Shown: piece after piece, positions 24,175 through 37,564 of the stretch
How positions within the stretch are numbered: position 1 is the stretch's first letter
Layout: every line of letters starts with the position of its first letter
DNA from: a bacterium
GTDB taxonomy: Bacteria > Bacillota > Clostridia > Lachnospirales > Lachnospiraceae
Length of the DNA stretch: 38,404 nucleotides
Direction of reading: 5' to 3'
Assembly: GCA_028727105.1 (NCBI GenBank)
Contig: JAQYOU010000164.1
Coordinates: 1-38,404 of the forward strand
Notes under the pieces: model-generated
The model's input: the letters and a program-made list of their open reading frames with translations, nothing else
What the model was told of the DNA's origin: nothing
Database searches by the model: none
Translations under genes and position numbers: made by a program

Positions 24175-25521
24175 CTATTTTTTCTCTTCTTTTTTCCTCT
24201 TTTTCCTACCAAACTGAAAAGGTTCATTTCGCACCCAGTCACCGGTGCAAAGCTTTTTTGTTTCCGGATCAACGTGCGTGACAACTGTATAATCCAGTGA
24301 CTTCGAGGGAAGCCCCTTACGCCCCAGCAGATAGGAAATAAAACGCTGGATCAGGTAATAAATGACCGCAAAGGTCGGTACACCGAAAAGCATTCCGACA
24401 AATCCAAACAGTCCGCCGCCGACCATGATCGCGAAAATGACCCAAAAGGAGGAAAGACCCGTCGAATCACCCAGGATCTTTGGTCCGATGATGTTTCCGT
24501 CCACCTGCTGTAAAACCAGGACAAAGATCAGCAGATACAGACCGTGCAAAGGATCCGTGATCGTCACGATGATCAGACACGGGATCGCTCCAATGAGCGG
24601 TCCAAAAAACGGGATCACATTCGTAACACCAATGATGACACTGATCAGAAGTGTGTAGGGCATCCGCAGGATCGAGCATCCGATAAAGCAGATGATACCG
24701 ATGATAATGGAATCTATGATCTTTCCGATGATGAATCCGCCAAAGATCTGGTCTACCTTGTGTACGATCTGGATCAATGTGTTTGCCTGTCTAATGGGTA
24801 ACACCGCATAAATGATCTTTTTCGCCTGACCCTCAAAGCGCTCTTTTTCCATAAGCACATAAATAGATACGATCAGACCGATGATCACATTTTTGAGTAC
24901 CAACACCACGTTGATGGCGCTGAGTGTAATGCTTGCCACATAGTCCTTCCACTGCGTGAAATCCTGCAGCTGCGGAAGCAGTGTATTGTTGAACCAGTCC
25001 TCTATATACTCTGCTGCCATGAGCAGATACCCTTCCCACTCGCCGGAGCCTTTTCCGGGAATGGAAAGTTCATCGTACCATGCAATAAAATGCTCTACAT
25101 TCGCGGACATCGTATTGACCAGATTCACAACACTCTCGATCAGGGCCGGAACGATCATATAAATGATCAGGCCAAACAATCCAAGAAAAATGAGAAGCGT
25201 CACAATGCTTGACACCGTGCGGATCCCGTGCTTTGCGTTCTCCCGGTCTTTCACCTCCGGAAGGATGAGGGCACAAAGGGCGGTATCGATCCGCCGCATC
25301 AACGGATTGAACAGATATCCCAGAACTGCTCCGATCAGGATTGGCTGCAGAACACCCATGATCACGGCAAGGGCTTTCTTCAATGCGGCATATTTAAAGA
25401 TCACTGTAAATACCGCAATACAACAGCAAAACACCAAAAAAATCAATGCGCCGATGGCCAGATAGGGACGGATATCCCAGTCTGAACGCTTGACGGAATT
25501 CTTTTCTTTGTCTTCTTCCAT
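24175..25521 (-). CDS. AI-2E family transporter (PerM/YhhT-like)
   Basis: This is a membrane exporter family named for TqsA; members also act as Na+/H+ antiporters. The 448-residue protein has a basic N-terminus and about eight hydrophobic segments in the usual 2+1+5 layout. The C-terminal half carries the family signature, including FGGFIIGKIIDSIIIG, PFFGPLIGAIPC and QQVDGNIIGPKILGDSTGLS. The length is slightly above average, with a charged tail ending RKKRKKEEKK. The ATG at 25521 lies 35 bases downstream of the hydratase gene with no terminator between, so the two are probably one operon. The substrate cannot be inferred. Confidence 0.9.
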   Translation of the reverse strand: MEEDKEKNSVKRSDWDIRPYLAIGALIFLVFCCCIAVFTVIFKYAALKKALAVIMGVLQPILIGAVLGYLFNPLMRRIDTALCALILPEVKDRENAKHGIRTVSSIVTLLIFLGLFGLIIYMIVPALIESVVNLVNTMSANVEHFIAWYDELSIPGKGSGEWEGYLLMAAEYIEDWFNNTLLPQLQDFTQWKDYVASITLSAINVVLVLKNVIIGLIVSIYVLMEKERFEGQAKKIIYAVLPIRQANTLIQIVHKVDQIFGGFIIGKIIDSIIIGIICFIGCSILRMPYTLLISVIIGVTNVIPFFGPLIGAIPCLIIVTITDPLHGLYLLIFVLVLQQVDGNIIGPKILGDSTGLSSFWVIFAIMVGGGLFGFVGMLFGVPTFAVIYYLIQRFISYLLGRKGLPSKSLDYTVVTHVDPETKKLCTGDWVRNEPFQFGRKKRKKEEKK

Positions 25522-25556
25522 TGAAATCTCCTTTAGAATCCGGCTAAAACAACCTT

Positions 25557-27845
25557 CTATGAAACACGGTTATAGTTAATGAGACATCCTTTTAAGATGA
25601 TCTCACGCTCATCATCTGTCAGATCACCAAGTGTCATGGTGAACTCCTTTAACTCTCCGTTCTTTACTGCGTATGCTGTGATCACATCCGCCTTCTCTTC
25701 TACTGCTTTGCGAATACCGGGAACCCAGATATAATCACCGTTTGCAAAAGGAAGCTCGCCCTCGGGGATAATAAAAGGAAGCATACCCCAGTTGATCAGA
25801 TTTGAACGGTAACGCTTAGTCGCATACTCATTGGCAATGTTTGCCCATCCGCCAAGCACCTTCTGGCAGGAAGCCGCCTGCTCGCGGGCAGATCCGTCAC
25901 CCGGCTTCACGGCAAAGATCGTGCTTCCGATACCGAAATTTTCATGACTTGCCTCAGGGAACTTCGTCTTTACTACACTCATAACAGCCTTCAGCTCCGG
26001 AAGCTCCTGACAGGGATGTCCGCCTGCGATACGTGCCTTCTCTGCCTTCTGTACCTCTTTCGCACGGGGAACATAGTCCGGATCCTTTCGGGAAAGCGTA
26101 AACTCTGCCAGTCCCAGCGGATTGGAACGATAAGAGGAGGTCTCACCGGAAGGGATCAGCTCGTCTGTGGTCGTTACCGGATCATGGATCTCGGAAACTA
26201 CCTTTAACAGCAGATTCTCGGTAAGTGCAGACATTTCCGGCCAATCCTTGATGTTGGGTCCGAGCTTGATGGGCTCCTCGGGATGTGCCACGCCCTTGCT
26301 GTCATAAATACGGTTCTCGTAAATGGTCTTATCAAAGAAATACTTCGGTTTTGTATAGTTTACATCGAAATCAGTTGCAGGAGTCAGATATCCCTTGTTT
26401 GCAGCCGTTGCTGCAATGGAACGGGCATCCATCAGTGCTACGGATGCGATCTGACCGTTCTGTACCTTTGAGCCCTCACGATTCGGGAAGTTACGTGTGG
26501 AATGACGGATAGAAAATCCATTATTTGCAGGCGTATCTCCTGCACCAAAGCACGGTCCGCAGAAAGCAGTCTTAAGGACTGCACCTGTCTGCATGATCTT
26601 TGCAGCGGCACCGTTCTTGACCAGCTCCATATAAACAGGCATACTTGCCGGATAAACGCTTAAGGTAAACTCATCCGGTCCGATGCTTGCACCTGCCAGA
26701 ATGTCTGCTGCGTCACAGATATTCTCAAATCCACCGCCTGCACAGCCTGCAATGATACCCTGATCCACATACAATCTTCCATTGCGTACTTTTTCCTTCA
26801 GATTCAGATCGACTGCACCGTTGAAGCTGACTTTTGCCCGCTTCTCACAGTCATCTAAAATATCCATCAGGTTTGCGTTCAGCTCACGGATGGTGTACGC
26901 GTTGCTGGGATGGAAGGGCATCGCGATCATCGGCTCGATCTCATCCAGATCGATCTCGATGCAGCCATCATAGTAGCTGACCGGTGCCGGATGGATCTCC
27001 TTGAAATCCTCGCTTCTGCCGTGGATGTCGTACCACTCCTTCACCTTGTCATCCGTACTCCAGATGGAAGACAGACAGGTGGTCTCAGTCGTCATAACAT
27101 CAATACCGATACGTGTATCTACACTTAAGTTTGCAACGCCGGGGCCTACAAACTCCATCACTTTATTCTTGACATAACCCTTGTCAAATACCTCTCCGAT
27201 AATGGCAATGGCAACGTCCTGCGGTCCGACTCCGGGCTTTAAGCTTCCCTTTAAATATACGGCTACCACGCCGGGCATCTTGATGTCATAGGTCTGGGAC
27301 AACAGCTGTTTGACAAGCTCGGGTCCGCCTTCGCCCATGGCCATCGTTCCAAGAGCTCCGTAACGGGTATGTGAATCAGATCCAAGGATCATCTTTCCGC
27401 CGCCGGCAAGCATCTCACGGGCATACTGATGGATCACGGCCTGATGAGGGGGAACATAAACTCCGCCATACTTTTTCGCACAGCTGAGACCAAACATGTG
27501 ATCATCCTCGTTGATGGTTCCGCCAACTGCACACAGAGAATTATGGCAGTTTGTCAGCACATAGGGGATCGGGAACTTTTCCAGTCCGGAAGCACGTGCA
27601 GTCTGAATAATACCGACAAAGGTAATATCATGGCTGGTAAGCTTATCAAATTTGATCTGCAGCTCGTCCATGCTGCCGGAGGTATTGTGCTCCTTTAAGA
27701 TATTGTAAGCAAGGGTTCCTTTTTTTGCTTCCTCTTTCGCAGGGGCACTTCCTGTTTTGCTGTTAAGGATTGCCGCTGCTTCGCTGGTGTCTGCAATGAT
27801 CTCGCTCTCATTTACAAGATAGACACCGCCATCGTATAACTTCAT
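25557..27845 (-). CDS. Aconitase-type [4Fe-4S] hydratase
   Basis: The 762-residue protein belongs to the aconitase superfamily, which isomerises hydroxy-acids such as citrate through a [4Fe-4S] cluster. The cluster cysteines are visible in [11 protein letters not shown] and [11 protein letters not shown], equivalent to the GxCTNS and CGPC motifs of aconitase. [19 protein letters not shown] in the N-terminal half is the active-site signature. The C-terminal swivel domain is present (about 600-762, with [14 protein letters not shown]). The ATG at 27845 follows GGAGG; an in-frame codon 24 bases earlier is weaker. It has its own promoter and leads the pair with the AI-2E exporter. Aconitate hydratase is the simplest reading, but a related acid such as methylcitrate is possible. 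Confidence 0.85.
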   Translation of the reverse strand: MKLYDGGVYLVNESEIIADTSEAAAILNSKTGSAPAKEEAKKGTLAYNILKEHNTSGSMDELQIKFDKLTSHDITFVGIIQTARASGLEKFPIPYVLTNCHNSLCAVGGTINEDDHMFGLSCAKKYGGVYVPPHQAVIHQYAREMLAGGGKMILGSDSHTRYGALGTMAMGEGGPELVKQLLSQTYDIKMPGVVAVYLKGSLKPGVGPQDVAIAIIGEVFDKGYVKNKVMEFVGPGVANLSVDTRIGIDVMTTETTCLSSIWSTDDKVKEWYDIHGRSEDFKEIHPAPVSYYDGCIEIDLDEIEPMIAMPFHPSNAYTIRELNANLMDILDDCEKRAKVSFNGAVDLNLKEKVRNGRLYVDQGIIAGCAGGGFENICDAADILAGASIGPDEFTLSVYPASMPVYMELVKNGAAAKIMQTGAVLKTAFCGPCFGAGDTPANNGFSIRHSTRNFPNREGSKVQNGQIASVALMDARSIAATAANKGYLTPATDFDVNYTKPKYFFDKTIYENRIYDSKGVAHPEEPIKLGPNIKDWPEMSALTENLLLKVVSEIHDPVTTTDELIPSGETSSYRSNPLGLAEFTLSRKDPDYVPRAKEVQKAEKARIAGGHPCQELPELKAVMSVVKTKFPEASHENFGIGSTIFAVKPGDGSAREQAASCQKVLGGWANIANEYATKRYRSNLINWGMLPFIIPEGELPFANGDYIWVPGIRKAVEEKADVITAYAVKNGELKEFTMTLGDLTDDEREIILKGCLINYNRVS

Positions 27846-27885
27846 ACTTTTTTCCTCCCTTGAATTCATTCACATTTTTAAACCC

Positions 27886-27914
27886 ATTTTATATGGAAAT
27901 AGGAAAAAGGGCAA
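27886..27914 (-). promoter_or_regulatory. Sigma-A promoter of the hydratase gene
   Basis: On the minus strand TTGCCC (27909-27914) and TAAAAT (27886-27891) are 17 bases apart. The -35 is the 3' arm of the upstream gene's terminator hairpin. The site lies about 40 bases before the ATG. Confidence 0.55.
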
Positions 27915-27934
27915 CAGATTTTTTTCTATTGCCC
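27904..27934 (-). terminator. Terminator of the coiled-coil gene
   Basis: On the minus strand GGGCAATAG pairs with CTGTTGCCC (arms 27926-27934 and 27909-27917, one wobble) around an A-rich loop, followed by TTTTT (27904-27908). It begins 22 bases after the stop at 27957. Confidence 0.8.
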
Positions 27935-27956
27935 CCAAGTTCTTCTTTTCTTAGTA

Positions 27957-28820
27957 TTATCGCTTGAAAAAATGTCTTTTTCGATGTCCGGTCTCTTCCT
28001 CTCCCGCATCCTTTGCCGGTTCCGGGTCATCGAGTCCATCCACATCCCATTCTACACCGGACAGATCAATGTCCAGCTCTTTTGTTTCTGAAATGCCAAG
28101 CTCCGGCAGTTCTTCTGGAAACTCTTTCTTTTCTGAAGTCTTTTCTCCGGATCCGGTTTTTCCGGCATCCGGTCCGGCCGCCGTTTCCTGATCTGCAGAC
28201 TCCTTGTCATCCTCCAACTCAATACCGGCATTCCGGAAATATTCCTTGTTGATCCGGATCTCCGTTTTTACGTCCGCAAACTGGCTCTTTTCCTTTGGCT
28301 GTCCAAATCTTCTGCCGTGCTTTTCTTTTTCACGCTCGATCTCCTTGTTGCGCTCCTCGATCAGAGACAGATACTTTTCCGTATCTACCAGATCCTGCAG
28401 CTGTGATTTTAATTCCAGCTGATTCGTTCGCACGATCTGCTTTTTCTCCTCCAGATCCTTTAGCATGGCGTTCTGGATCTCTTTGATCTGCTCCGTGGAC
28501 TCGTCCATGATCGCCTGGATATGATTCAGCGCCTCATCGGTGTACATGACGGATGCCGCATAGATATCCTCCGCCTTGCGGCTGGCATCCCAGATGATCT
28601 TATCACCCTGCTTTTTATGCTCCCGCTCTGCCTTGTCCCGGCTCTGCTTTGTGAGCTCATAATCCTCCATGATCTCATAAATGCTCACATTGAGCCGATC
28701 GATCAGGCCAAACATATCCTGTTTATTTACGATGATGCGATCCTTGTCATATACCTCGCTCCGGGAGATCAGCACATGAATATCACGCAATACTTTCTCT
28801 AATTTATCCTGTGAACTCAT
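27957..28820 (-). CDS. Coiled-coil protein, function unknown
   Basis: The 287-residue soluble protein has a long coiled coil at about 50-185, rich in Glu, Lys and Gln. A low-complexity acidic tail (about 205-275) and a basic C-terminus ending KRHFFKR follow. The N-terminal 50 residues (LRDIHVLISRSEVYDKDRII, then MFGLIDRLNVSIYEIMEDYE) recall DivIVA-like or V-ATPase-subunit-H-like helical proteins seen in this group, but I cannot name the family firmly. The ATG at 28820 follows GGAA-rich sequence. It begins 18 bases after the PurM-like gene's stop and is probably cotranscribed with it. A structural or cell-shape role is only a guess. Confidence 0.68.
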   Translation of the reverse strand: MSSQDKLEKVLRDIHVLISRSEVYDKDRIIVNKQDMFGLIDRLNVSIYEIMEDYELTKQSRDKAEREHKKQGDKIIWDASRKAEDIYAASVMYTDEALNHIQAIMDESTEQIKEIQNAMLKDLEEKKQIVRTNQLELKSQLQDLVDTEKYLSLIEERNKEIEREKEKHGRRFGQPKEKSQFADVKTEIRINKEYFRNAGIELEDDKESADQETAAGPDAGKTGSGEKTSEKKEFPEELPELGISETKELDIDLSGVEWDVDGLDDPEPAKDAGEEETGHRKRHFFKR

Positions 28821-28838
28821 TGGTTCCTATTTCCTTCC

Positions 28839-29777
28839 TTATACGTAACGAATCTCTGTGCCGGGTTTTTCGATCAATCCAAGCGGCACTGGCCGTTCAC
28901 CGCACTCATCAATAATGTCGATCACACGGTCCGCATCCTTCTCCGACACAATAAACAGCATTCCGACACCCATATTGCAGACGCCGCGCAGCTGCTCAAG
29001 AGACATATTGCCATCCTGATGAAGCACCATATACAAAGAAGGAATATTCTGCTTCGGCTGTTTGATCACCGCCCCGCAGTCCGCCGGCAGCAGCTTATGC
29101 AGCGCTGCGTCAAGTCCGCCATGCGCCACCTGAATACAATGACTGACCGGTATTCCGGCCTGATGGATCGCTTCGAGCACCTTCTGATAACAGCGCGTAG
29201 GCTGCATGAGAAGCTCGCCCAGAGTACTCTCCAGATTCTCATAGTAGACCTCCATGCTGGTCTTCGTCAAAAAAAGCTTTTTCTTTGCCGCCACATATCC
29301 ATTGTTATGTAAACCATCCGAGGCAATTCCCATGATCACATCCGACCGCTTGATGGGCAGGTTATCCTTCACCGTGGCTCTGTCCAGGATCCCTACCGCA
29401 AAGCCCACCATATCATACTGGTCATAGTGGAAGATGTCGGGCAATTCCATGATCTCACTACCTGCATAGGTGATGCCCAGCTCCTCACAGGAAGCGCGCG
29501 CTCCTGCCTCTAGATCCTCGATCTTATCTTTTTTCGGTCTCGCACAGGAGATCGTGTCATAAAAAAACAACGGCTTTGCACCTGCAGCCACCAGATCATT
29601 CACACAGACTGCCACACAATCCTTGCCGATCGTATCATAACGCTCCAGTTCGGATGCAATGGACAGCTTTCCGCTGACACCGTGTGTTTTTGAGATCAGC
29701 ACCGGATCGATCATGTTCCGGTACGTACCGATCGGTATTTCATTTGTAAGTGCATTTAATCCCAGTCTCTCTCTCAC
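28839..29777 (-). CDS. Divergent PurM (AIR synthase)-like protein
   Basis: PurM makes aminoimidazole ribonucleotide in purine synthesis. This 312-residue protein shares the scaffold: YDTIGKDCVAVCVNDLVAAG and AKPLFFYDTIS in the N-terminal domain, then YDMVGFAVGILDR, SDGLHNNGY and a C-terminal glycine-rich domain with CNMGVGMLFIV. Signature residues are altered, however. The ATP loop DGVGTK reads THGVSGK, and GGETAEMPG reads AGSEIMELPD. It may have another substrate or a regulatory role. I chose the GTG at 29777, seven bases after AAGGGG; a TTG at 29798 is also in frame. It lies apart from any pur genes, between the ATP operon terminator and the coiled-coil gene. Confidence 0.75.
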   Translation of the reverse strand: MRERLGLNALTNEIPIGTYRNMIDPVLISKTHGVSGKLSIASELERYDTIGKDCVAVCVNDLVAAGAKPLFFYDTISCARPKKDKIEDLEAGARASCEELGITYAGSEIMELPDIFHYDQYDMVGFAVGILDRATVKDNLPIKRSDVIMGIASDGLHNNGYVAAKKKLFLTKTSMEVYYENLESTLGELLMQPTRCYQKVLEAIHQAGIPVSHCIQVAHGGLDAALHKLLPADCGAVIKQPKQNIPSLYMVLHQDGNMSLEQLRGVCNMGVGMLFIVSEKDADRVIDIIDECGERPVPLGLIEKPGTEIRYV

Positions 29778-29888
29778 AAGTAAACCCCTTACTCTCAAAG
29801 ATTTTGCGGCAAAATACCACTAAATAATAGTTTATCATTTTTCTTGCCGATTTCATACACTTTTTTCAGTTTCTTTTCGATTTCTTAA

Positions 29889-29920
29889 GAAAAAAGCCAT
29901 TCTCCCAAGGGAGAACAGCT
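29889..29920 (-). terminator. Terminator of the ATP synthase operon
   Basis: On the minus strand AGCTGTTCTCCC pairs with GGGAGAATGGCT (arms 29909-29920 and 29895-29906, two wobbles) and is followed by a run of about six T (29889-29894). It begins 13 bases after the atpC stop. Confidence 0.85.
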
Positions 29921-29933
29921 TTTTCATTTGTTT

Positions 29934-30338
29934 CTACCGCAAGCTGATACGCACCAACGCTCTGCGCAGCGCCAGCTCTGCACGCACCATATCGGTGTTT
30001 TCCGCCTTTGCCGCCAGACGCTCCTCGGCACGCCGTTTAGCTGCCTCGGCACGATCCCAGTCAATCTCATCGGGCCACTCGGCGATCTCCGCAAGGAGTG
30101 TGACCTTATCCCCGAGGATCTGCGCAAATCCGGAGTGTACGGCCGCTTTCTTTTGTCCGTCCTCCTCGGTGATCGTAACGATACCGGGAGCAAGCACGGT
30201 TGTCAGCGGGATATGATTTTTGTATACACCCATGTCTCCCTCCACGGAGGTGAACTCGATCATGGTCGCCTCACCGGTGTAGAAGACACGCTCGGGTGTG
30301 ATGATCTCTACCTGAAAATTTCTGCTTTCATCTGCCAT
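29934..30338 (-). CDS. atpC: F-type ATP synthase epsilon subunit
   Basis: Epsilon sits on the central stalk and restrains ATP hydrolysis. The 134-residue product has the N-terminal beta-sandwich (FQVEIITPERVFYTGEATMIEF, VEGDMGVYKNHIPLTTVLAPG) and the C-terminal helical hairpin from about residue 95 (RAEAAKRRAEERL, then AELALRRALVRISL). The hairpin is Ala/Arg rich as usual. The ATG at 30338 follows a GGGGG site, ten bases after atpD. It is the last gene of the operon, directly before the terminator. Confidence 0.95.
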   Translation of the reverse strand: MADESRNFQVEIITPERVFYTGEATMIEFTSVEGDMGVYKNHIPLTTVLAPGIVTITEEDGQKKAAVHSGFAQILGDKVTLLAEIAEWPDEIDWDRAEAAKRRAEERLAAKAENTDMVRAELALRRALVRISLR

Positions 30339-30348
30339 ACACTACCCC

Positions 30349-32624
<2,276 letters not shown>

Positions 32625-32645
32625 ATTTTTTCACCGCCTTTGTTT

Positions 32646-34701
<2,056 letters not shown>

Positions 34702-34714
<13 letters not shown>

Positions 34715-35217
34715 GTTGAATCACCCATTTCCTTTATTGTCTCATCGACCAGTTGGTTCTGAATATTGACATCGATGTTTGCACTGATGACCTTTGCTGC
34801 CATAGCGGATGCTACAGCGATCATCTCCTGCTTCATCTCGTCAACTACGCGTTTCTTCTCAAGCAATGCTTCCTCATTGGCACGGGCAATGATACGTGCG
34901 GCCTCTTCCTTCGCCTCCTCCACGATCTTCGCTTCATTTCGAAGCGCTTTCTGCCTTGCCTCCGAAAGGATCTCCTCTGCTTCCTTGTCAATGCCTTTCA
35001 GCTTTTCCTCATACTGCGCTTTCAGTGCAGCTGCATCACTTTTGTCTGCTGCAGCGTCATCCAGCTCAGTCCTGATCTTTAACTTACGGTCTTCCAGCAT
35101 CTTTCGAACCGGGTTAAAGAGCAGATAGCTCATTGCAAGGAACAGGAAAAATACTGCAATTGCAAGCAATATCACATCATGTACCAACTGCATGTCCAGA
35201 TCAAATAATCTTTCCAT
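34702..35217 (-). CDS. atpF: F-type ATP synthase b subunit
   Basis: The b subunit is the peripheral stalk. The 171-residue product has one N-terminal membrane helix (about 12-33, VHDVILLAIAVFFLFLAMSY) followed by NPVRKMLEDRK and a long charged coiled coil with the usual EILSEARQKALRNEAKIVEEA pattern. The ATG at 35217 is preceded by a TACCTCC-complementary AGGAGGTA site 14-20 bases upstream. It sits between atpE and atpH as in most operons, and a single b gene implies a homodimer. Confidence 0.94.
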
Positions 35218-35261
35218 AACCGAGAAGTGTTACCTCCTTTTTGATATTGATATGATATTTC

Positions 35262-35534
<273 letters not shown>

Positions 35535-35552
35535 CTAATAAAAAAATCTTTG

Positions 35553-36278
35553 TTAGTACTCACCATCTTCGATGGCCTGATTAACGTATGTCATAGTCAA
35601 CATACAGAATACATATGTCTGGATCGCTCCTGAGAACAGATCGAAGTACACATGCAAAGCTGCCGGCCAGATGACTGCGAACTTGGAAATAAGCGTATAG
35701 ACCAGCGCTTCGATAACGACGCCGGAAAGCACATTCGCAAACAAACGCAGTGACATGGATACCGGAACTGCCACATCACCGATCAGGTTGATCGGTGCCC
35801 AGATCGGCCAGGGATCACACAGTCCCTTCAATACACCGGAAACATGCTGGTGCTTGAATTTCTGGAATGTGATAATGGAAAACGTGATCAGTGCCAGTGC
35901 CAGTGTCGTACCATAATCTGCCGTCGGCGGCCGCAATCCGAGCAAACCGGAAATATTGCTGAGCAATATGAAACAGAAAAGCGTTCCAATATAGTTCGCA
36001 AAGTATTTCGCGTTATGCCCCATCGTATTCTCTACCATGCCATCCAGTTTTTCTACGACAAGCTCCACGATATTTTGAAAAGTATCAGGAACCTCCGTCG
36101 CACGCCTGATCTTCCGGTTTGCAGCGATTGAAAACGCCAGCAAAAGAAGCATGACTAACAGGATACACACATGAGAGGTCGTAATCCAGACTGTCTGTCC
36201 GAAAAATTTATAGGAAAACAGACCGTGGATCATAAAATCCACTTCTGAATCGGCGGCCATTAAAATTCCATACTCCAA
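35553..36278 (-). CDS. atpB: F-type ATP synthase a subunit
   Basis: Subunit a forms the ion half-channels beside the c ring. The 241-residue product has five or six hydrophobic segments. The essential arginine is in SMSLRLFANVLSG, and the last helix carries the conserved Gln in AIQTYVFCMLTMTYV. The start is a TTG (36276-36278) six bases after a perfect AAGGAGGTGA site. An ATG six codons later has poorer spacing. The order I-B-E-F-H-A-G-D-C is standard. Confidence 0.95.
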   Translation of the reverse strand: MEYGILMAADSEVDFMIHGLFSYKFFGQTVWITTSHVCILLVMLLLLAFSIAANRKIRRATEVPDTFQNIVELVVEKLDGMVENTMGHNAKYFANYIGTLFCFILLSNISGLLGLRPPTADYGTTLALALITFSIITFQKFKHQHVSGVLKGLCDPWPIWAPINLIGDVAVPVSMSLRLFANVLSGVVIEALVYTLISKFAVIWPAALHVYFDLFSGAIQTYVFCMLTMTYVNQAIEDGEY

Positions 36279-36328
36279 ACTTTCACCTCCTTTTGATACG
36301 GCTGCTTCCTGTCAGCCGAAAAATTAAT

Positions 36329-36763
36329 TTAACTCATACGATCTTCATCATTTTCTGATGCCTCGTCGTTATGATCTTTTTTGTTCCCGCGTATCCGATC
36401 AAACAACGGCTGCGCGTATGCGGAAAACTTCAGCCCCAGCACTCCAAAAAATGCAGGAAGAATGCTGCCCAGGTTGAAATAACACATCACTACCAACACG
36501 ACAAGCACTACCACATAACGGATCATCGCTGACGCGATGGTTTTCTTCTTTGCGCCCTCCTCCGTGCCGATGCACACGGCATCTTCGATGGATATCGCCA
36601 TATGGATCGCCATAAAAAGGGCGCATCCGATGCCGATCCAGAGCCCGGTAGAATAGCGAAGCTTATCATCCGCCAGCCATACACCTGCCACCTGCAGCAG
36701 AATGCCGTATATGATTATTCCCAAAACCAGACCCGGTAATGCTTCATTGAGTCTTTTTAACAT
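36329..36763 (-). CDS. atpI: ATP synthase subunit I (AtpI-like)
   Basis: AtpI-type proteins help assemble the c ring. The 144-residue product has four hydrophobic segments in two pairs (about 10-30, 40-60, 78-98 and 100-115) and a charged C-terminal tail (KKDHNDEASENDEDRMS). Sequence conservation in this family is low, so the call leans on position directly before atpB and on the topology. It overlaps the atpZ stop by 20 bases. Confidence 0.8.
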   Translation of the reverse strand: MLKRLNEALPGLVLGIIIYGILLQVAGVWLADDKLRYSTGLWIGIGCALFMAIHMAISIEDAVCIGTEEGAKKKTIASAMIRYVVVLVVLVVMCYFNLGSILPAFFGVLGLKFSAYAQPLFDRIRGNKKDHNDEASENDEDRMS

Positions 36764-37031
36764 GCGATCGTTCCTTCTCTTTTTCTTCTATACTATTACC
36801 GGAGTGACCGGAACGTTCCTTCGGCTGATAGATCCTCCGCGCAAACAGGAAGACATTTCTCATTCCTGCAAGGGCTCCCATCGCAAAAAACGGGATCGCA
36901 AGCCAGGAGATGTTCACCTTTTCCCCCAGCCATGCCCCAAACAACGTGCATGCAAGGATCGGAACCAGCATATTGATGCCAAATTGCATGACCATCGCAA
37001 AGGATTGGATGATTTCTCTGTTATTTTTCAT
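36744..37031 (-). CDS. atpZ: AtpZ-like membrane protein of the ATP synthase operon
   Basis: AtpZ-type proteins are small two-helix proteins found ahead of atpI/atpB; with AtpI some have been linked to Mg2+ or Ca2+ supply or c-ring assembly. The 95-residue product has helices at about 10-31 and 41-62 and the signature FGAWLGEKV then FFAMGALAGMRNV, typical of the family. A charged tail follows. The ATG at 37031 is five bases after GGTGG; a TTG at 37043 is also open. It is the first gene after the promoter at 37052-37081. Confidence 0.85.
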   Translation of the reverse strand: MKNNREIIQSFAMVMQFGINMLVPILACTLFGAWLGEKVNISWLAIPFFAMGALAGMRNVFLFARRIYQPKERSGHSGNSIEEKEKERSHVKKTQ

Positions 37032-37051
37032 AATTGCCACCAACTTGTATC

Positions 37052-37081
37052 AGTATATCATTTTTTTGGTGAATGTGTCTA
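37052..37081 (-). promoter_or_regulatory. Sigma-A promoter of the ATP synthase operon
   Basis: On the minus strand TAGACA (37076-37081) and TATACT (37052-37057) are 18 bases apart, and the -10 has an extended TG. The -35 contains the stop codon of comEB. The predicted start is near 37045, so the atpZ leader would be only about 14 bases. Confidence 0.65.
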
Positions 37082-37564
37082 TACATTTAATGTAATCTGT
37101 CTACTCGTTCGTGAATATTTATAATAACGGACACCGGCTGCATCCATCATGCGCTTGGACGCAATGACAGACGGGGTATGTTCATATTTGTCGCAGTCGT
37201 ACACAACGGTCTTGATCCTGCTCTGGATGATCGCCTTTGCGCACTCGTTACAGGGAAACAGCGTCACATACAGCTTTGCCCCCTCCAGGCTTCCTCCCCG
37301 GTAGTTTAAGATCGCATTCAGCTCACTGTGGGTAGAGTACAGATATTTGTTATCCAGCGGATCTCCCTCTCTCGTCCAGGGGAATTCATCGTCCGAGCAT
37401 CCCATGGGAAAGCCGTTGTAGCCCATGGACAGGATCTTGTTATCCTCACTCACGATACAGGCGCCCACCTGCGTATTGGGATCCTTGGAACGCATGCCCG
37501 AGAGCATGGCCACACCCATAAAATACTCATCCCAGCTGATATAATCGCTTCTTTTGTCACTCAT
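37079..37564 (-). CDS. comEB: Deoxycytidylate deaminase, ComEB type
   Basis: dCMP deaminase makes dUMP for thymidylate synthesis. The 161-residue product has the zinc-binding and catalytic motif HSE (His79, Glu81) and PCNEC (Cys105, Cys108). The N-terminal SWDEYFMGVAMLSGMRSKDPNTQVG is characteristic of this group, and the substrate loop GYNGFPMGCSDDEFPW is present. The ATG at 37564 overlaps the upstream phosphatase gene by 8 bases. The name ComEB comes from the Bacillus homologue and does not imply a role in competence. Confidence 0.9.
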   Translation of the reverse strand: MSDKRSDYISWDEYFMGVAMLSGMRSKDPNTQVGACIVSEDNKILSMGYNGFPMGCSDDEFPWTREGDPLDNKYLYSTHSELNAILNYRGGSLEGAKLYVTLFPCNECAKAIIQSRIKTVVYDCDKYEHTPSVIASKRMMDAAGVRYYKYSRTSRQITLNV

